This document shows, piece by piece, positions 8,943 through 17,550 of a DNA stretch of 64,000 nucleotides. The notes under the pieces were generated by a model. That model was given only the letters and a program-made list of their open reading frames with translations, had not been told where the DNA came from and did no database searches. The first letter of the stretch is position 1. The number at the start of each line of letters is the position of its first letter. The DNA is from Pseudescherichia sp039594205 (GTDB lineage: Bacteria; Pseudomonadota; Gammaproteobacteria; Enterobacterales; Enterobacteriaceae), in the NCBI GenBank assembly GCA_039594205.1, contig JBCNNW010000002.1:87145-151144 (forward strand), read 5' to 3'. A program made the translations under genes and the position numbers.

Positions 8943-9284
8943 ATGAAAAAATGTATTCTCACTCTTCTGTTACTGACCTGTTCCGCCAGTGCGCTGGCTG
9001 CACCTCAGGTCATCACCGTGAGCCGCTTAGATGTGGGTAAAGAAAAATGGGCGTTTAACCGTGAAGAGGTGATGCTCACCTGCCGTCCGGGCCATGCGCT
9101 ATTTGCTATCAATCCGAGCACGCTGGTGCAGTATCCGCTCAACGACGCCGCAGAGCAGCAGGTAGCTAAAGGCCAGAACAGCGGCCAGCCTGTTTCCGTT
9201 ATTCAGGTTGACGATCCGGCGAAGCCTGGGGAAAAGATGAGCCTTGCCCCGTTTATCGAGCGAGCCGAAAAGCTCTGCCAGTGA
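8943..9284 (+). CDS. yebY: YebY family periplasmic protein
   Basis: YebY (113 residues from the start chosen) is a DUF2511 protein of the copper-linked yobA-yebZ-yebY operon; a role in periplasmic copper handling has been suggested from context only. The signal peptide is KKCILTLLLLTCSASALA, cut before APQVITV. Cys residues in MLTCRPGHA and at the C-terminus (KLCQ) could form a disulfide. An upstream in-frame ATG at 8928 abuts the yebZ stop, but the second ATG gives the E. coli form of the signal peptide. Confidence 0.92.
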   Translation: MKKCILTLLLLTCSASALAAPQVITVSRLDVGKEKWAFNREEVMLTCRPGHALFAINPSTLVQYPLNDAAEQQVAKGQNSGQPVSVIQVDDPAKPGEKMSLAPFIERAEKLCQ

Positions 9285-9300
9285 TGGCTTAATGTATAAC

Positions 9301-9342
9301 AAAAAACCGCAGGCTTCATTGAGGAAGCGCTGCGGTTTTTTT
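9301..9342 (+). terminator. Terminator after yebY
   Basis: The stem CCGCAG-GCTTC pairs with GAAGC-(G)-CTGCGG with one bulged base, preceded by A6 and followed by T7. It ends the copper operon and, because of the A run, could also stop transcripts coming from the sdsR antisense direction. Confidence 0.9.
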
Positions 9343-9545
9343 GTTTACCTTCGTGACAATCACCTTTTTTACCTGCCACAGAGACTGTGGACTGGAAAAG
9401 CTGGCGCTGTCATCTATTCTTAAAGTGCCAGGCGTATTTAGCCTGCATTAATGCCAACTTTTAGCGCACGGCTCTCTCCCAAGAGCCATTTCCCTGGACC
9501 GAATACAGGAATCGTATTCGGTCTTTTTTTATCTGTTTGAATACA
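9343..9545 (-). ncRNA. sraC: Possible SraC (RyeA), antisense to SdsR
   Basis: In E. coli a longer RNA, SraC/RyeA, is made from the opposite strand across the whole of sdsR and is cleaved together with it by RNase III. The strand opposite sdsR is intact here and would run into the yebY hairpin, which has a T run on that side. No clear promoter was picked out, so this entry rests on synteny and its ends are approximate. Confidence 0.35.
9427..9530 (+). ncRNA. sdsR: SdsR (RyeB) small RNA
   Basis: SdsR is a SigmaS-dependent, Hfq-binding sRNA that represses outer membrane protein and mismatch repair mRNAs. The body (GCCTGCATTAATGCC, then CCAACTTTTAGCGCACGGC and the CTCTCTCCCAAGAGCC hairpin) and the terminal hairpin GACCGAATAC/GTATTCGGTC (9497-9523) with T7 match what is known of enterobacterial SdsR. 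A CTATTCT element (9414-9420) fits a SigmaS -10. The site downstream of yebY is the conserved genomic location. The 5' end is estimated from the -10. Confidence 0.9.
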
Positions 9546-10054
9546 CTTGGTTTTAGTCTCCCAACTAAAGCCACTGAGATCCCATTCGGTTCTCTGTATT
9601 CAGATTAAACCATAACATACTCGGCCCTAAGGGCGTCCAGGTATTTTTTTGGCTATTAATAATTTTTATGTCCTGACAGCCGAAGGAACGGTTTGATAAA
9701 AGTATACGGAACATTGTGTGGTCATCCACACCAGTAACCGCCCGCGCTGCCACGCGTCTAAACGGCACTCGCCATTCCATCATGCTGCCCAGCCACGCCC
9801 CCACACAGGGACGCAAAGTGTGCCATCAGGGTCAGCCAGTAGCTGGCTGCAACGATAGCTGCGTACCAGGGGTATAGATGCTCTCCAGTTGACCGGCCAT
9901 ATGTTATTAGCCAGAGCTGAAATTGCGCTCAGGTTTAGCCTGTAAACAGACAACTCTATCGATCGGTTTATTTGAAGCTATAGCGCGGGCGCTGCGATAT
10001 AAAGGAAAAGGTAATGGGGATATATCAAGTGCTGTTTAAATTCTGCCATATCCA
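9546..10054. other. 509-bp stretch without a recognised gene (pphA position)
   Basis: In E. coli the phosphatase gene pphA lies between sdsR and yebW. No PphA signature (GDIHG, GNHE) can be found in either strand here. One minus-strand open frame of 83 codons (9565-9816) has no good ribosome site and no recognised family. A parallel minus-strand frame reads as several sensible peptide blocks broken by stops, which could be a decayed gene. Nothing else was recognised. Confidence 0.5.
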
Positions 10055-10246
10055 TTAAAAATCACTGAACTCCTGAGCCGGGCGCCAGAAACCGTCGACA
10101 AAGTCCTCTACCGGATAGCATCCGCCATGACGGATGCGCTGCTCCTGCATAGAGACCAGGCACTGCTGTTCGGTATTGTATACGTCGATAACAATGTCAT
10201 CGCAGCCACCGTCCAGGTAGCAAATAAAAAGAACCAGAGCGACCAT
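10055..10246 (-). CDS. yebW: YebW family small protein
   Basis: YebW is a 63-residue conserved enterobacterial protein of unknown function. The sequence starts with a hydrophobic segment (MVALVLFICYLDGG) and ends in DGFWRPAQEFSDF, both typical. Three cysteines (residues near 9, 15 and 29, plus one at 43) may form disulfides if it is exported. It lies downstream of yebV, on the same strand, with a terminator between them. Confidence 0.9.
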   Translation of the reverse strand: MVALVLFICYLDGGCDDIVIDVYNTEQQCLVSMQEQRIRHGGCYPVEDFVDGFWRPAQEFSDF

Positions 10247-10314
10247 TCCATCCTCACTTCCGTACCGCTTAGGTTAAGTGTAGGGGATAGGCGGAAAGAG
10301 AGGAAATTCCAGGA

Positions 10315-10340
10315 ACAAATAACCCGCCGGGCGGCGGGTT
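10315..10340 (-). terminator. Terminator after yebV
   Basis: A perfect 8-bp stem (AACCCGCC/GGCGGGTT, 10321-10340) with a four-base loop is followed on the minus strand by ATTTGTT. It lies 10 bp past the yebV stop. Confidence 0.75.
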
Positions 10341-10349
10341 CATTGGATA

Positions 10350-10589
10350 TCAGCCGAGGCGCAGAATCCAGGTGTCAGTTTGTTGATCGTAGTGCTCACG
10401 GTAAAGCACGGATTGTTCGCCGTTAAGAAGCGCCGGAATACTGGTGTCGGCGTCCCAGGCATCAAGCTGCATGCATAAATCGGGATCGGAGCTGCATGGA
10501 ATGCGTAACGTTCGCTCTCCCGGCTGCTCGCCCTGCAGCTCTGCATCATCAATTTCAAATTGGCCAATGCGCACGCTGGTTTTCGTCAT
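10350..10589 (-). CDS. yebV: YebV family protein
   Basis: YebV is a 79-residue protein of unknown function (DUF1480) found in Enterobacteriaceae. The start at 10589 (MTKTSVRIGQFEIDD) follows a GGAG ribosome site; a longer open frame upstream has no homology and is rejected. The conserved blocks SDPDLCMQLDAWDA and TSIPALLNGE are present. It lies downstream of rsmF in the same direction with about 110 bp between. Confidence 0.92.
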   Translation of the reverse strand: MTKTSVRIGQFEIDDAELQGEQPGERTLRIPCSSDPDLCMQLDAWDADTSIPALLNGEQSVLYREHYDQQTDTWILRLG

Positions 10590-10701
10590 AATGCTCTCCA
10601 TTATTCTGCAAAATGTGGTACGACCAGTAAAGTCACCCCAATTTTCAGCCTGGTACAACATCACGTTTCCCGCCAGTAAAAAAGTGCTCTTTTTCCCGGA
10701 A

Positions 10702-12141
10702 CTATGCTTTGCTGGCGAACAGCCGTCCATCGCGAACCAGTTCGCGTGGGTAACTGTTCTTAAGCCGCGAGCCGACTCTTTTTGCCAGTCCAAGGGGCTG
10801 CCCCTGAAACGTCACAATGACTTCGTCATGGCTGACAGGCGATTCCGGATAGATATCCCGTCCACGATACCACTCTTCCGCTTCAGCAGGCGTTAGCGCG
10901 AAAGCCAGTGGAATGTCGATCCCCGCAAGGGCAATCACCGCCTCATGTTGCCAGCGATAGCCTTTGTTGTGCGTTTCGGCAAGCTTAATGCCGATGCGTG
11001 AGAAGCGAACCTTGCCTGTTAGCGCTTCAATCTGCTGCGGAAAGAGCCACAGCTCTTTATCACGCTGCCAGAGGCGTAACGCGTTGTCCCAGCGCAGTCC
11101 GGAAGCGGCAGCGGCCTCGGCTATCTGTGCGCTCTCCCGGCCTTTAACGGCTGAGAAGGGGAATTTACCCATCTTATAGCCAGGTGCGGGCAGCGGCTCG
11201 ATGGAAGCCGTTTTACGCAGCCGGGCCACAAAGAACCCTTCGCAGTCAAAGATCTGCGGGAAAACATGCAGGAAGCCGTCGGCGGTCAACGCCTGCGTCG
11301 CACCGGCAAACAGCTCCCCCAGCGGCAGGAACTCAACCGCATCGGGATAGCGGGCCTGAAGCCAGTGGCAAATGGCTTCATTCTCGTCGCGGTTAAGGGT
11401 GCAGGTAGAGTAGACCAGGGTCCCGCCTGCACGCAGGGCATGAAAGGCGCTGTCGATCAGCTCTCGCTGGGTGGCGGCAATCTCCAGATTGCTGGCAACC
11501 GACCAGTTTTTCAGGGCATCGGGATCTTTGCGTACCACCCCTTCACCGGAGCAGGGGGCGTCCAGCAGAATAGCGTCGAAGGTCTCAGGCAAGGCGGCAC
11601 CAAATACCCGGCCATCAAAGTGGGTCAGAGCAACGTTTCTGATCCCGCAGCGGCTAATATTGGCATGCAGTACCTTTACCCGGCTGGCGGAGAACTCGTT
11701 CGCAAGGATCGCACCGCCATTATCCATTCGCGCGGCGATCTGAGTGGTTTTTGAGCCGGGCGCGGCGGCAACGTCCATTACCCGCTGGGGCTGGTTACCA
11801 TCGGCAAAGAGCGCGCTAACCGGCAGCATCGAGCTGGCTTCCTGAATATAAAACAGCCCGCTGAGATGCTCGGCGGTGCTGCCGAGAGGCAGTGCCTCTT
11901 CATCTTCACGCTCGATCCAGAAACCTTCCTCGCACCATGGGACTGGCGTGAGCTGCCAGCCATAGGGTGCGACCAGATCCAGAAACGCTGCTACGGAAAT
12001 TTTAAGCGTGTTGACCCGAATGCTGCGGCGCAGCGGACGCTGGCAGGCGGCAATAAAGTCATCGAAGGAGAGATGCGCGGGCATGGCCAGACGCATTTGC
12101 GCAAGAAATTCTTCAGGAAGATAGACAGCGTTGTGAGCCAC
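10702..12141 (-). CDS. rsmF: 16S rRNA m5C1407 methyltransferase
   Basis: RsmF methylates C1407 of 16S rRNA on the 30S subunit. The 479 residues hold an N-terminal RNA-binding part, a Rossmann SAM-binding domain (AAPGSKTTQIA) with the two m5C methyltransferase cysteines (DAPCSGEG and STCTLN, the latter the nucleophile), and a C-terminal PUA-like domain (KLAETHNKGYRWQHEAV). The length equals that of E. coli. The gene lies behind letB with 82 bp between and could be read from the letAB promoter. Confidence 0.96.
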   Translation of the reverse strand: MAHNAVYLPEEFLAQMRLAMPAHLSFDDFIAACQRPLRRSIRVNTLKISVAAFLDLVAPYGWQLTPVPWCEEGFWIEREDEEALPLGSTAEHLSGLFYIQEASSMLPVSALFADGNQPQRVMDVAAAPGSKTTQIAARMDNGGAILANEFSASRVKVLHANISRCGIRNVALTHFDGRVFGAALPETFDAILLDAPCSGEGVVRKDPDALKNWSVASNLEIAATQRELIDSAFHALRAGGTLVYSTCTLNRDENEAICHWLQARYPDAVEFLPLGELFAGATQALTADGFLHVFPQIFDCEGFFVARLRKTASIEPLPAPGYKMGKFPFSAVKGRESAQIAEAAAASGLRWDNALRLWQRDKELWLFPQQIEALTGKVRFSRIGIKLAETHNKGYRWQHEAVIALAGIDIPLAFALTPAEAEEWYRGRDIYPESPVSHDEVIVTFQGQPLGLAKRVGSRLKNSYPRELVRDGRLFASKA

Positions 12142-12223
12142 GAATTACACCACCAGCAATAAATCAGGGCGCGCAGTGTAGCATAAAACGCTCCGGCGCA
12201 GCAGGCGCGCCGGAGCAGGGTGC

Positions 12224-14860
12224 TTAACGCGGTAGGGCGGTGCCCCACGAACGCCACTCTTTCGGCTCACTATCCTGCAGCAGGAAGTGTTTGCCGGTTT
12301 GCGCCTTCGGTGCCAGCGGGATCCCCGGCGGGGTGGCAAAAGCAATACCGCCGCGAATGAACTGATTAAAGGTCCCGGTTTTCACGACGCCGCCTACCAG
12401 GCCAAAGTCCAGCGAGTAGCCGGAAGCCAGCCAGAACACCGAGTTATTGCGTACCAGATGCTGGAAGCGCTTGCTGATGCGCAGGCCAACCATGACCCGG
12501 TCGGAGAGCGATCCCAGCGTCAGACCGGTCACGGTACCCACTTCAATGCCGCGGAACAGCACCGGCGTACCGATATTCAGACCGCCCGCTTCCGGGGCTT
12601 CTACCACTATGCTCAGGCCGTCAACATAGCGCGAGTCGGCAATAGTGGCCTCCTGCAGCTCAAACTCCCGGCGGGCGCTACCGCCCCGGCCCGGCTCGAC
12701 GTTGATATAGGGTTGCAGAATGGTATCCAGATGCTCAACGCCGGCCGCTGAGATCTGCGGGGTAATAACCGAGAAGCGCGTCCCGCTGCGGGCAAAGGTA
12801 TTCACATACTCCGGATAGAGCACGGCGGTGGCCTGCACTTCGTTACGCTCGGTAATCAGCTCAAGATCCTGCACCTGACCAATATCGATGCCTAAATATT
12901 TGATCGGCATCCCTGGTGCAAGCTTGCCGGCATCAAAGGCGTGAAGCTTAATCTGACCGCCCACGGCGCGAGCCGCTGTCTCTGACGGGAAGAGGATCCG
13001 CTTGTCGCCCTTACGGGTCGAGGCGTTGGCACCGGTAAGGTTATCAAAGCTCACCGCCCCCTTGATGGCTCTGGCAAGCGGCGCGGCCTGTACCGTCAGT
13101 CCACTACCGTTGAGCTGCACTTTGGCGCCGCCTTCGGCCCAGAAGACGCTGTTAGCGGTCAGCAGAGACTGATACTCCGGCTTAACGTGCAGCTGAATAT
13201 CGAACGCGTTAGCCCGCGGGCGAACGTTGATCACCTCACCTACCTCAAACTTACGGTAGAGCACCACAGAGCCAGCCTGCACGTCCGGCAGCTTCTCGGC
13301 GGTCAGCGTCAGGGTGGTGGTAGGCAGGTCGCTGAGGCTGTTCTCAATCGCCTTATCAAGATTAGCGAACAGCGGATAGCTGGATTTTATCTCGCCTTTG
13401 GTACCAGGCAGGATGCGGATCCCGCCGCTGATCCACTCGTTGGCGCTGGCGGCAAGAAATTCGACGCCGTCCAGACCCACTTTCACATCAACCCGACTGT
13501 TCACGACAAATTTGCTGTCGCCCTGCACCAGCTCACGGTACTGGGGGTCAATAGCCACCGCAAACGAGACGCCTTTGGCGGTCAGATCACGCTCCAGTAC
13601 CTGGCCTATCTGTACGCCATGCAGGACGATGGGCTGGCCCGCGTCGATGCCGTAGCTCTCTGGCGCGGTCAGCGTCAGCGTAACGACGCCTGGCTCCTGT
13701 AGCAGCGTCTTATCGGCCGGCAGCACGACAAAGTTATCCCGCGGCTCACCTTCACCCGGCACCAGTTCAAGCGTGGTGCCGGTAAGCAACGAGCTGACGC
13801 TGGCGTTGTTCAGCGAAAGTTTTGGGTTGCGCATCTCAATGCGGGTATTGGTACGCAATAGATTGACTACGCTGGGGTCCACGGTCATCTCCCCAGTCAC
13901 CGCGCCACCAGGATTGAGATCGAGCTTGGTCAGCTCACCTACCTCCAGACCCTGGTACATTAATGCCGTTGAACCGGCCTTCAGCCCCTCGCCACCGGGC
14001 AGGGCGAGCTTGACGATCACGCCGCGCTGGCTGTGGGCCAGATCTTTATAGAGGCCAAATTCGTCATCGCTCTCTGCCGGTTTAGACGCCTCCGGGGAGT
14101 CAAAAGCGATGGCACCGTTAACCAGCGAGGCGACGCTCTCCAGCTCTATCTTCGCCCCGCCCAGGCCGACGTCGGCCTTCACGCCGGAGACGTTCCAGAA
14201 GCGACTGCCTTTTTTTACCAGGCTGGTGAAGCGGCGCTCAATCAGTACGTCAATGGTCACGCCCTGTTTGTTAGCGTTGATCGAGTAGTCGTAGACGCGA
14301 CCGACGGGAATTTTACGAAAATAGACCAGCGAACCGCTGCTCAGCGAACCGAGATCGGGAGCATGCAGATGGATCATCAGCTCGCCGTTGCTGAGGCGAT
14401 ACTTCGGCTGGGTATCAAGCGCTGTGAAGTGATCCTGCGGCTCGCCTTTGCCCGGCATCATGCCGATGTAGTTCCCGCCGACCAGCGCATCCAGCCCGGA
14501 GATCCCCGCCAGCGACGCTTTGGGGGTCACCAGCCAGAACTGGGTATCATTGCGCAGGGCATCCTTCATGTCCGCTTTGATGCTGGCCTTCACCTCAATT
14601 TTATTGAGATTTTCGCTCAGCCGAATGTCCTGCACGGTGCCCACTTCAACGCCCTGGTAGCGCACCGGCGTGCGTCCGGCCACGATGCCGTCAGCCGAGA
14701 CGAAATCGATGGTAATGGTATTACCGCGATCCTCATAGCTGGTCCACAGCAGCCAGCCAGCAATCATTAATGCGATAACAGGTAGCAGCCAGAAAGGCGA
14801 AATTCGACGTTTTGTTTTAATGCGCGCTTCAGTCGGCGAAGCGGGGGTTTCCTGACTCAT
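12224..14860 (-). CDS. letB: LetB, seven-MCE-domain lipid transport tunnel protein
   Basis: LetB (formerly YebT) is a periplasm-spanning protein anchored in the inner membrane; its MCE rings stack into a hydrophobic tunnel for lipid movement between membranes. The start at 14860 (MSQETPAS) gives 878 residues. One transmembrane helix (PFWLLPVIALMIAGWLLW) is followed by seven MCE repeats, each with the TPVRYQGVEVG / TPVLFRGIEVG-type motif, the last ending near residue 840. The first 14 codons of the open frame lie inside letA. The letA stop overlaps this start by 32 bp, so LetA and LetB are translated as a pair. Confidence 0.96.
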   Translation of the reverse strand: MSQETPASPTEARIKTKRRISPFWLLPVIALMIAGWLLWTSYEDRGNTITIDFVSADGIVAGRTPVRYQGVEVGTVQDIRLSENLNKIEVKASIKADMKDALRNDTQFWLVTPKASLAGISGLDALVGGNYIGMMPGKGEPQDHFTALDTQPKYRLSNGELMIHLHAPDLGSLSSGSLVYFRKIPVGRVYDYSINANKQGVTIDVLIERRFTSLVKKGSRFWNVSGVKADVGLGGAKIELESVASLVNGAIAFDSPEASKPAESDDEFGLYKDLAHSQRGVIVKLALPGGEGLKAGSTALMYQGLEVGELTKLDLNPGGAVTGEMTVDPSVVNLLRTNTRIEMRNPKLSLNNASVSSLLTGTTLELVPGEGEPRDNFVVLPADKTLLQEPGVVTLTLTAPESYGIDAGQPIVLHGVQIGQVLERDLTAKGVSFAVAIDPQYRELVQGDSKFVVNSRVDVKVGLDGVEFLAASANEWISGGIRILPGTKGEIKSSYPLFANLDKAIENSLSDLPTTTLTLTAEKLPDVQAGSVVLYRKFEVGEVINVRPRANAFDIQLHVKPEYQSLLTANSVFWAEGGAKVQLNGSGLTVQAAPLARAIKGAVSFDNLTGANASTRKGDKRILFPSETAARAVGGQIKLHAFDAGKLAPGMPIKYLGIDIGQVQDLELITERNEVQATAVLYPEYVNTFARSGTRFSVITPQISAAGVEHLDTILQPYINVEPGRGGSARREFELQEATIADSRYVDGLSIVVEAPEAGGLNIGTPVLFRGIEVGTVTGLTLGSLSDRVMVGLRISKRFQHLVRNNSVFWLASGYSLDFGLVGGVVKTGTFNQFIRGGIAFATPPGIPLAPKAQTGKHFLLQDSEPKEWRSWGTALPR

Positions 14861-16112
14861 GTGCATCCCAAAGTAAGCGGCTGTCCAGCCATTCCACAGC
14901 AAGAATAGTCAAAATTACCGCTGCGCCGAAATAAAACGCAGCGGGACCCATGGTAAACGCGAGAAGCTGATCGCGGTTAATGAGTGACATCGTTATTGAA
15001 ATCACAAACAGATCGAGCATCGACCAGCGGCCAATCCATGTCACGAAACGCAACAGCAGCAGTCGGGTGCGCAGCCCCTGTTCACATTTAAAGTGGATAC
15101 TCACCAGCAGTGTAAACAGGACGATGACTTTGGTAAACGGCACCAGAATACTGGCGATGAAAACAATGCCTGCGACGGCGATATTGCTGCTTGCCAGCGA
15201 CATGATCCCGGACATGATGGTGTCGGCCTGACGCGCGCCGTTGACATAGACAACGGAGATCGGGAGCAGGTTCGCGGGCAGCAAAAACACCAGCGAGGCG
15301 ATCAGCGCCGCCCAGCACTTCTGAATGCTGTGCCGTCTGCGATGGCGCAGGGGGATATGGCAGCGCGGACAGCGCCCCCGCGGGTCAGGCAGGCCGGTGA
15401 AGTGGCATCCCAGGCAAGCGCGCAGATTTTCATGCGGGCGGGTGGCCGGGCGCTGAGGGTAAAATCGCTCCCACAGCTGCTCAATATTGAGATGAATTAG
15501 GGTCAGAATGCTCAGGATCACCAGCGCGACAAAGGCCAGCAGTCCCACCCCCGGCTGCAGATAGGCATAGTCCTGCACCTTAATGGAGGCGACGCCGATG
15601 CCGATAAGATAGATGTCCAGCATCACCCACTCCTTGAGCTTCTCCAGCATCAGCAGCACCGGGCGGAGGTTCATCCCCAGCCGGTTGCCAAACCAGAGAT
15701 ACGCAATGGCGGCCACCAGCACCAGCGGCGCACCAACGGTGCAGAACAGCACCATGGCCGCGGTAAGCGGATTGCCCTGGGATGACATCTGCCAGATGCC
15801 CATCAGCAGGTTGGCATCGATACGCATTCCCAGCAGGTAGAGGTGCAGTAACGGCTCTCCCCAGGCAAAGGGCATCAGCATCAGCATCGTGATAGCCATT
15901 GCCCCCAGCCGGGTGAGCGACCAGTCCCGGCCGTCGCGGATCTTCGCATCACAGCGCGGACAATAAGCACTTTCGTGTGATTTCATCACTGGCAGCGCAA
16001 AAAGCGTATCGCACTGCGGGCAGCGCTGATAATGTGCACGTGGCAGAGGGTCGCCAATAGCACGAATTGCCATTTTCTTGTCGGTGACTAACTTTGGAGA
16101 TTTCAGCGCCAT
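14829..16112 (-). CDS. letA: LetA, PqiA-type inner membrane protein
   Basis: LetA (formerly YebS, 427 residues) works with LetB in lipid transport; it belongs to the PqiA family. Two zinc-ribbon modules are visible (CPQCDTLF...CPRCDAK near residues 33-53, and CLGCHFTG...CPRCHIP near 233-255). Each is followed by a four-helix membrane bundle. Part of the C-terminal bundle (RWSMLDLFVISITMSL) is almost unchanged from E. coli. It is the first gene of the minus-strand letA-letB-rsmF group and is divergent from msrC. Confidence 0.95.
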   Translation of the reverse strand: MALKSPKLVTDKKMAIRAIGDPLPRAHYQRCPQCDTLFALPVMKSHESAYCPRCDAKIRDGRDWSLTRLGAMAITMLMLMPFAWGEPLLHLYLLGMRIDANLLMGIWQMSSQGNPLTAAMVLFCTVGAPLVLVAAIAYLWFGNRLGMNLRPVLLMLEKLKEWVMLDIYLIGIGVASIKVQDYAYLQPGVGLLAFVALVILSILTLIHLNIEQLWERFYPQRPATRPHENLRACLGCHFTGLPDPRGRCPRCHIPLRHRRRHSIQKCWAALIASLVFLLPANLLPISVVYVNGARQADTIMSGIMSLASSNIAVAGIVFIASILVPFTKVIVLFTLLVSIHFKCEQGLRTRLLLLRFVTWIGRWSMLDLFVISITMSLINRDQLLAFTMGPAAFYFGAAVILTILAVEWLDSRLLWDAHESGNPRFAD

Positions 16113-16243
16113 GACGTATTTTGCTATAGGTTCGAATTAATCTATCTTAACTCATGAATGGATTATCTTGAGCATGAAGGCATTTAATGCTTATTTTAAT
16201 AGGCTAGGCTACCTTTTTTTGTACGACAACAAGTGATTGAATA

Positions 16244-16741
16244 ATGAGCAAAAGCGAATTTTACGCGGAGTTGAACCGCGATTTTCAGGCATTGATGGCA
16301 GGTGAAACCAGTTTTTTAGCAACGCTCGCCAATACCAGCGCGCTGCTGTTTGAACGCCTTGAAGGCGTTAACTGGGCAGGATTCTACCTGCTGGAAGGCG
16401 AAACGCTGGTGTTAGGTCCGTTCCAGGGCAAGATTGCCTGCGTGCGTATTCCGGTAGGCCGCGGCGTCTGCGGTACGGCGGTGGCGCAAAATAGCGTCCA
16501 GCGCGTAGAGGATGTCCATGCTTTTGACGGCCACATCGCCTGCGATGCGGCCAGTAATGCTGAAATCGTTCTGCCGCTGGTGGTAAAAGGGAACATTATT
16601 GGCGTGCTGGATATCGACAGCACGGTATTCTCGCGCTTCACCAGCGAAGATGAGCAGGGGCTACGCGAGCTGGTTTCTCACCTCGAACGCCTGCTGGAAG
16701 CGACCGATTATCAAAAATTCTTTGCGAGCGACGCAGTATAA
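16244..16741 (+). CDS. msrC: Free methionine-(R)-sulfoxide reductase
   Basis: MsrC is a GAF-fold enzyme that reduces free Met-R-sulfoxide in the cytosol with thioredoxin. The 165-residue protein carries the three conserved cysteines at 66, 76 and 100 (in KIACVRIP, GRGVCGTA and HIACDAAS), matching Cys84/94/118 of the longer E. coli numbering. The segment LEGVNWAGFYLL is the family core. It is divergent from letA and lies upstream of proQ in the same direction. Confidence 0.95.
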   Translation: MSKSEFYAELNRDFQALMAGETSFLATLANTSALLFERLEGVNWAGFYLLEGETLVLGPFQGKIACVRIPVGRGVCGTAVAQNSVQRVEDVHAFDGHIACDAASNAEIVLPLVVKGNIIGVLDIDSTVFSRFTSEDEQGLRELVSHLERLLEATDYQKFFASDAV

Positions 16742-16838
16742 TCAACGGATAACGTAGCATTTACTGATGGGGTCATTATAATGACGCCTGTTCATGCCTG
16801 CGGCTTGTTGGCTACGTCCGTTGTAATCAGGAAATTTC

Positions 16839-17531
16839 ATGGAAAATCAACCTAAGTTGAATAGCAGTAAAGAAGTTATCGCCTTTCTGGCCGAACGTTT
16901 TCCTCACTGTTTCAGTGCAGAAGGTGAAGCGCGCCCCCTGAAAATTGGTATTTTTCAGGATCTGGTAGAGCGCGTTCAAGGAGAGATGAGCCTCAGCAAA
17001 ACTCAGCTTCGCTCTGCGCTGCGCCTTTACACCTCTAGCTGGCGCTACCTGTACGGCATCAAAGCAGGTGCGACCCGCGTCGATCTCGACGGTAATCCGA
17101 GCGGTGTACTGGACGAGCAGCATGTTGAACATGCACGCAAGCAGCTGGAAGAGGCGAAAGCCCGCGTCCAGGCACAGCGTGCTGAACAGCAGGCTAAAAA
17201 GCGCGAAGCTGCCGCCGCCGCCGGTGAGCAGGAAGATGCGCCTCGTCGCGAGCGTAAACCGCGTCCTGCGCCGCGCCGTAAAGAGGGCAACGAGCAGCGT
17301 AAACCACGCGCCGACAAACCTGCCGCGAAACCTCAGCGCGCACCGCGTGAAGAGCCACAGCTGACGCCAGTATCCGATATTACTGCGCTGAACGTGGGTC
17401 AGAACCTCAAGGTGAAAGCGGGCAATAACGCAATGGACGCCACTGTACTTGAGATCACCAAAGACGGTGTTCGCGTGCAGCTGACCTCAGGCATGTCGAT
17501 GATTGTACGCGCAGAACACCTGGTGTTCTGA
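16839..17531 (+). CDS. proQ: RNA chaperone ProQ
   Basis: ProQ binds structured sRNAs and mRNA 3' ends and influences osmotic control of ProP. The 230 residues divide into an N-terminal FinO domain (about 1-120, SRLxLY-type helix LRLYTSSWRYLYGIKAG), a long Lys/Arg/Ala/Pro linker (about 125-180) and a C-terminal Tudor-like domain (LNVGQNLKVKAGNNAMD). A TATAAT at 16777 may belong to its promoter. The stop is 20 bp before prc, so the two are probably an operon. Confidence 0.95.
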   Translation: MENQPKLNSSKEVIAFLAERFPHCFSAEGEARPLKIGIFQDLVERVQGEMSLSKTQLRSALRLYTSSWRYLYGIKAGATRVDLDGNPSGVLDEQHVEHARKQLEEAKARVQAQRAEQQAKKREAAAAAGEQEDAPRRERKPRPAPRRKEGNEQRKPRADKPAAKPQRAPREEPQLTPVSDITALNVGQNLKVKAGNNAMDATVLEITKDGVRVQLTSGMSMIVRAEHLVF

Positions 17532-17550
17532 AACGGAGGCCAAGCCTGGC

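Noticed and set aside
9565..9816. Minus-strand 83-codon open frame
   Set aside because: No good ribosome site, no family, and the segment VTGVDDH resembles PphA ITGADH only over a few residues on the wrong strand, so I do not call it pphA.
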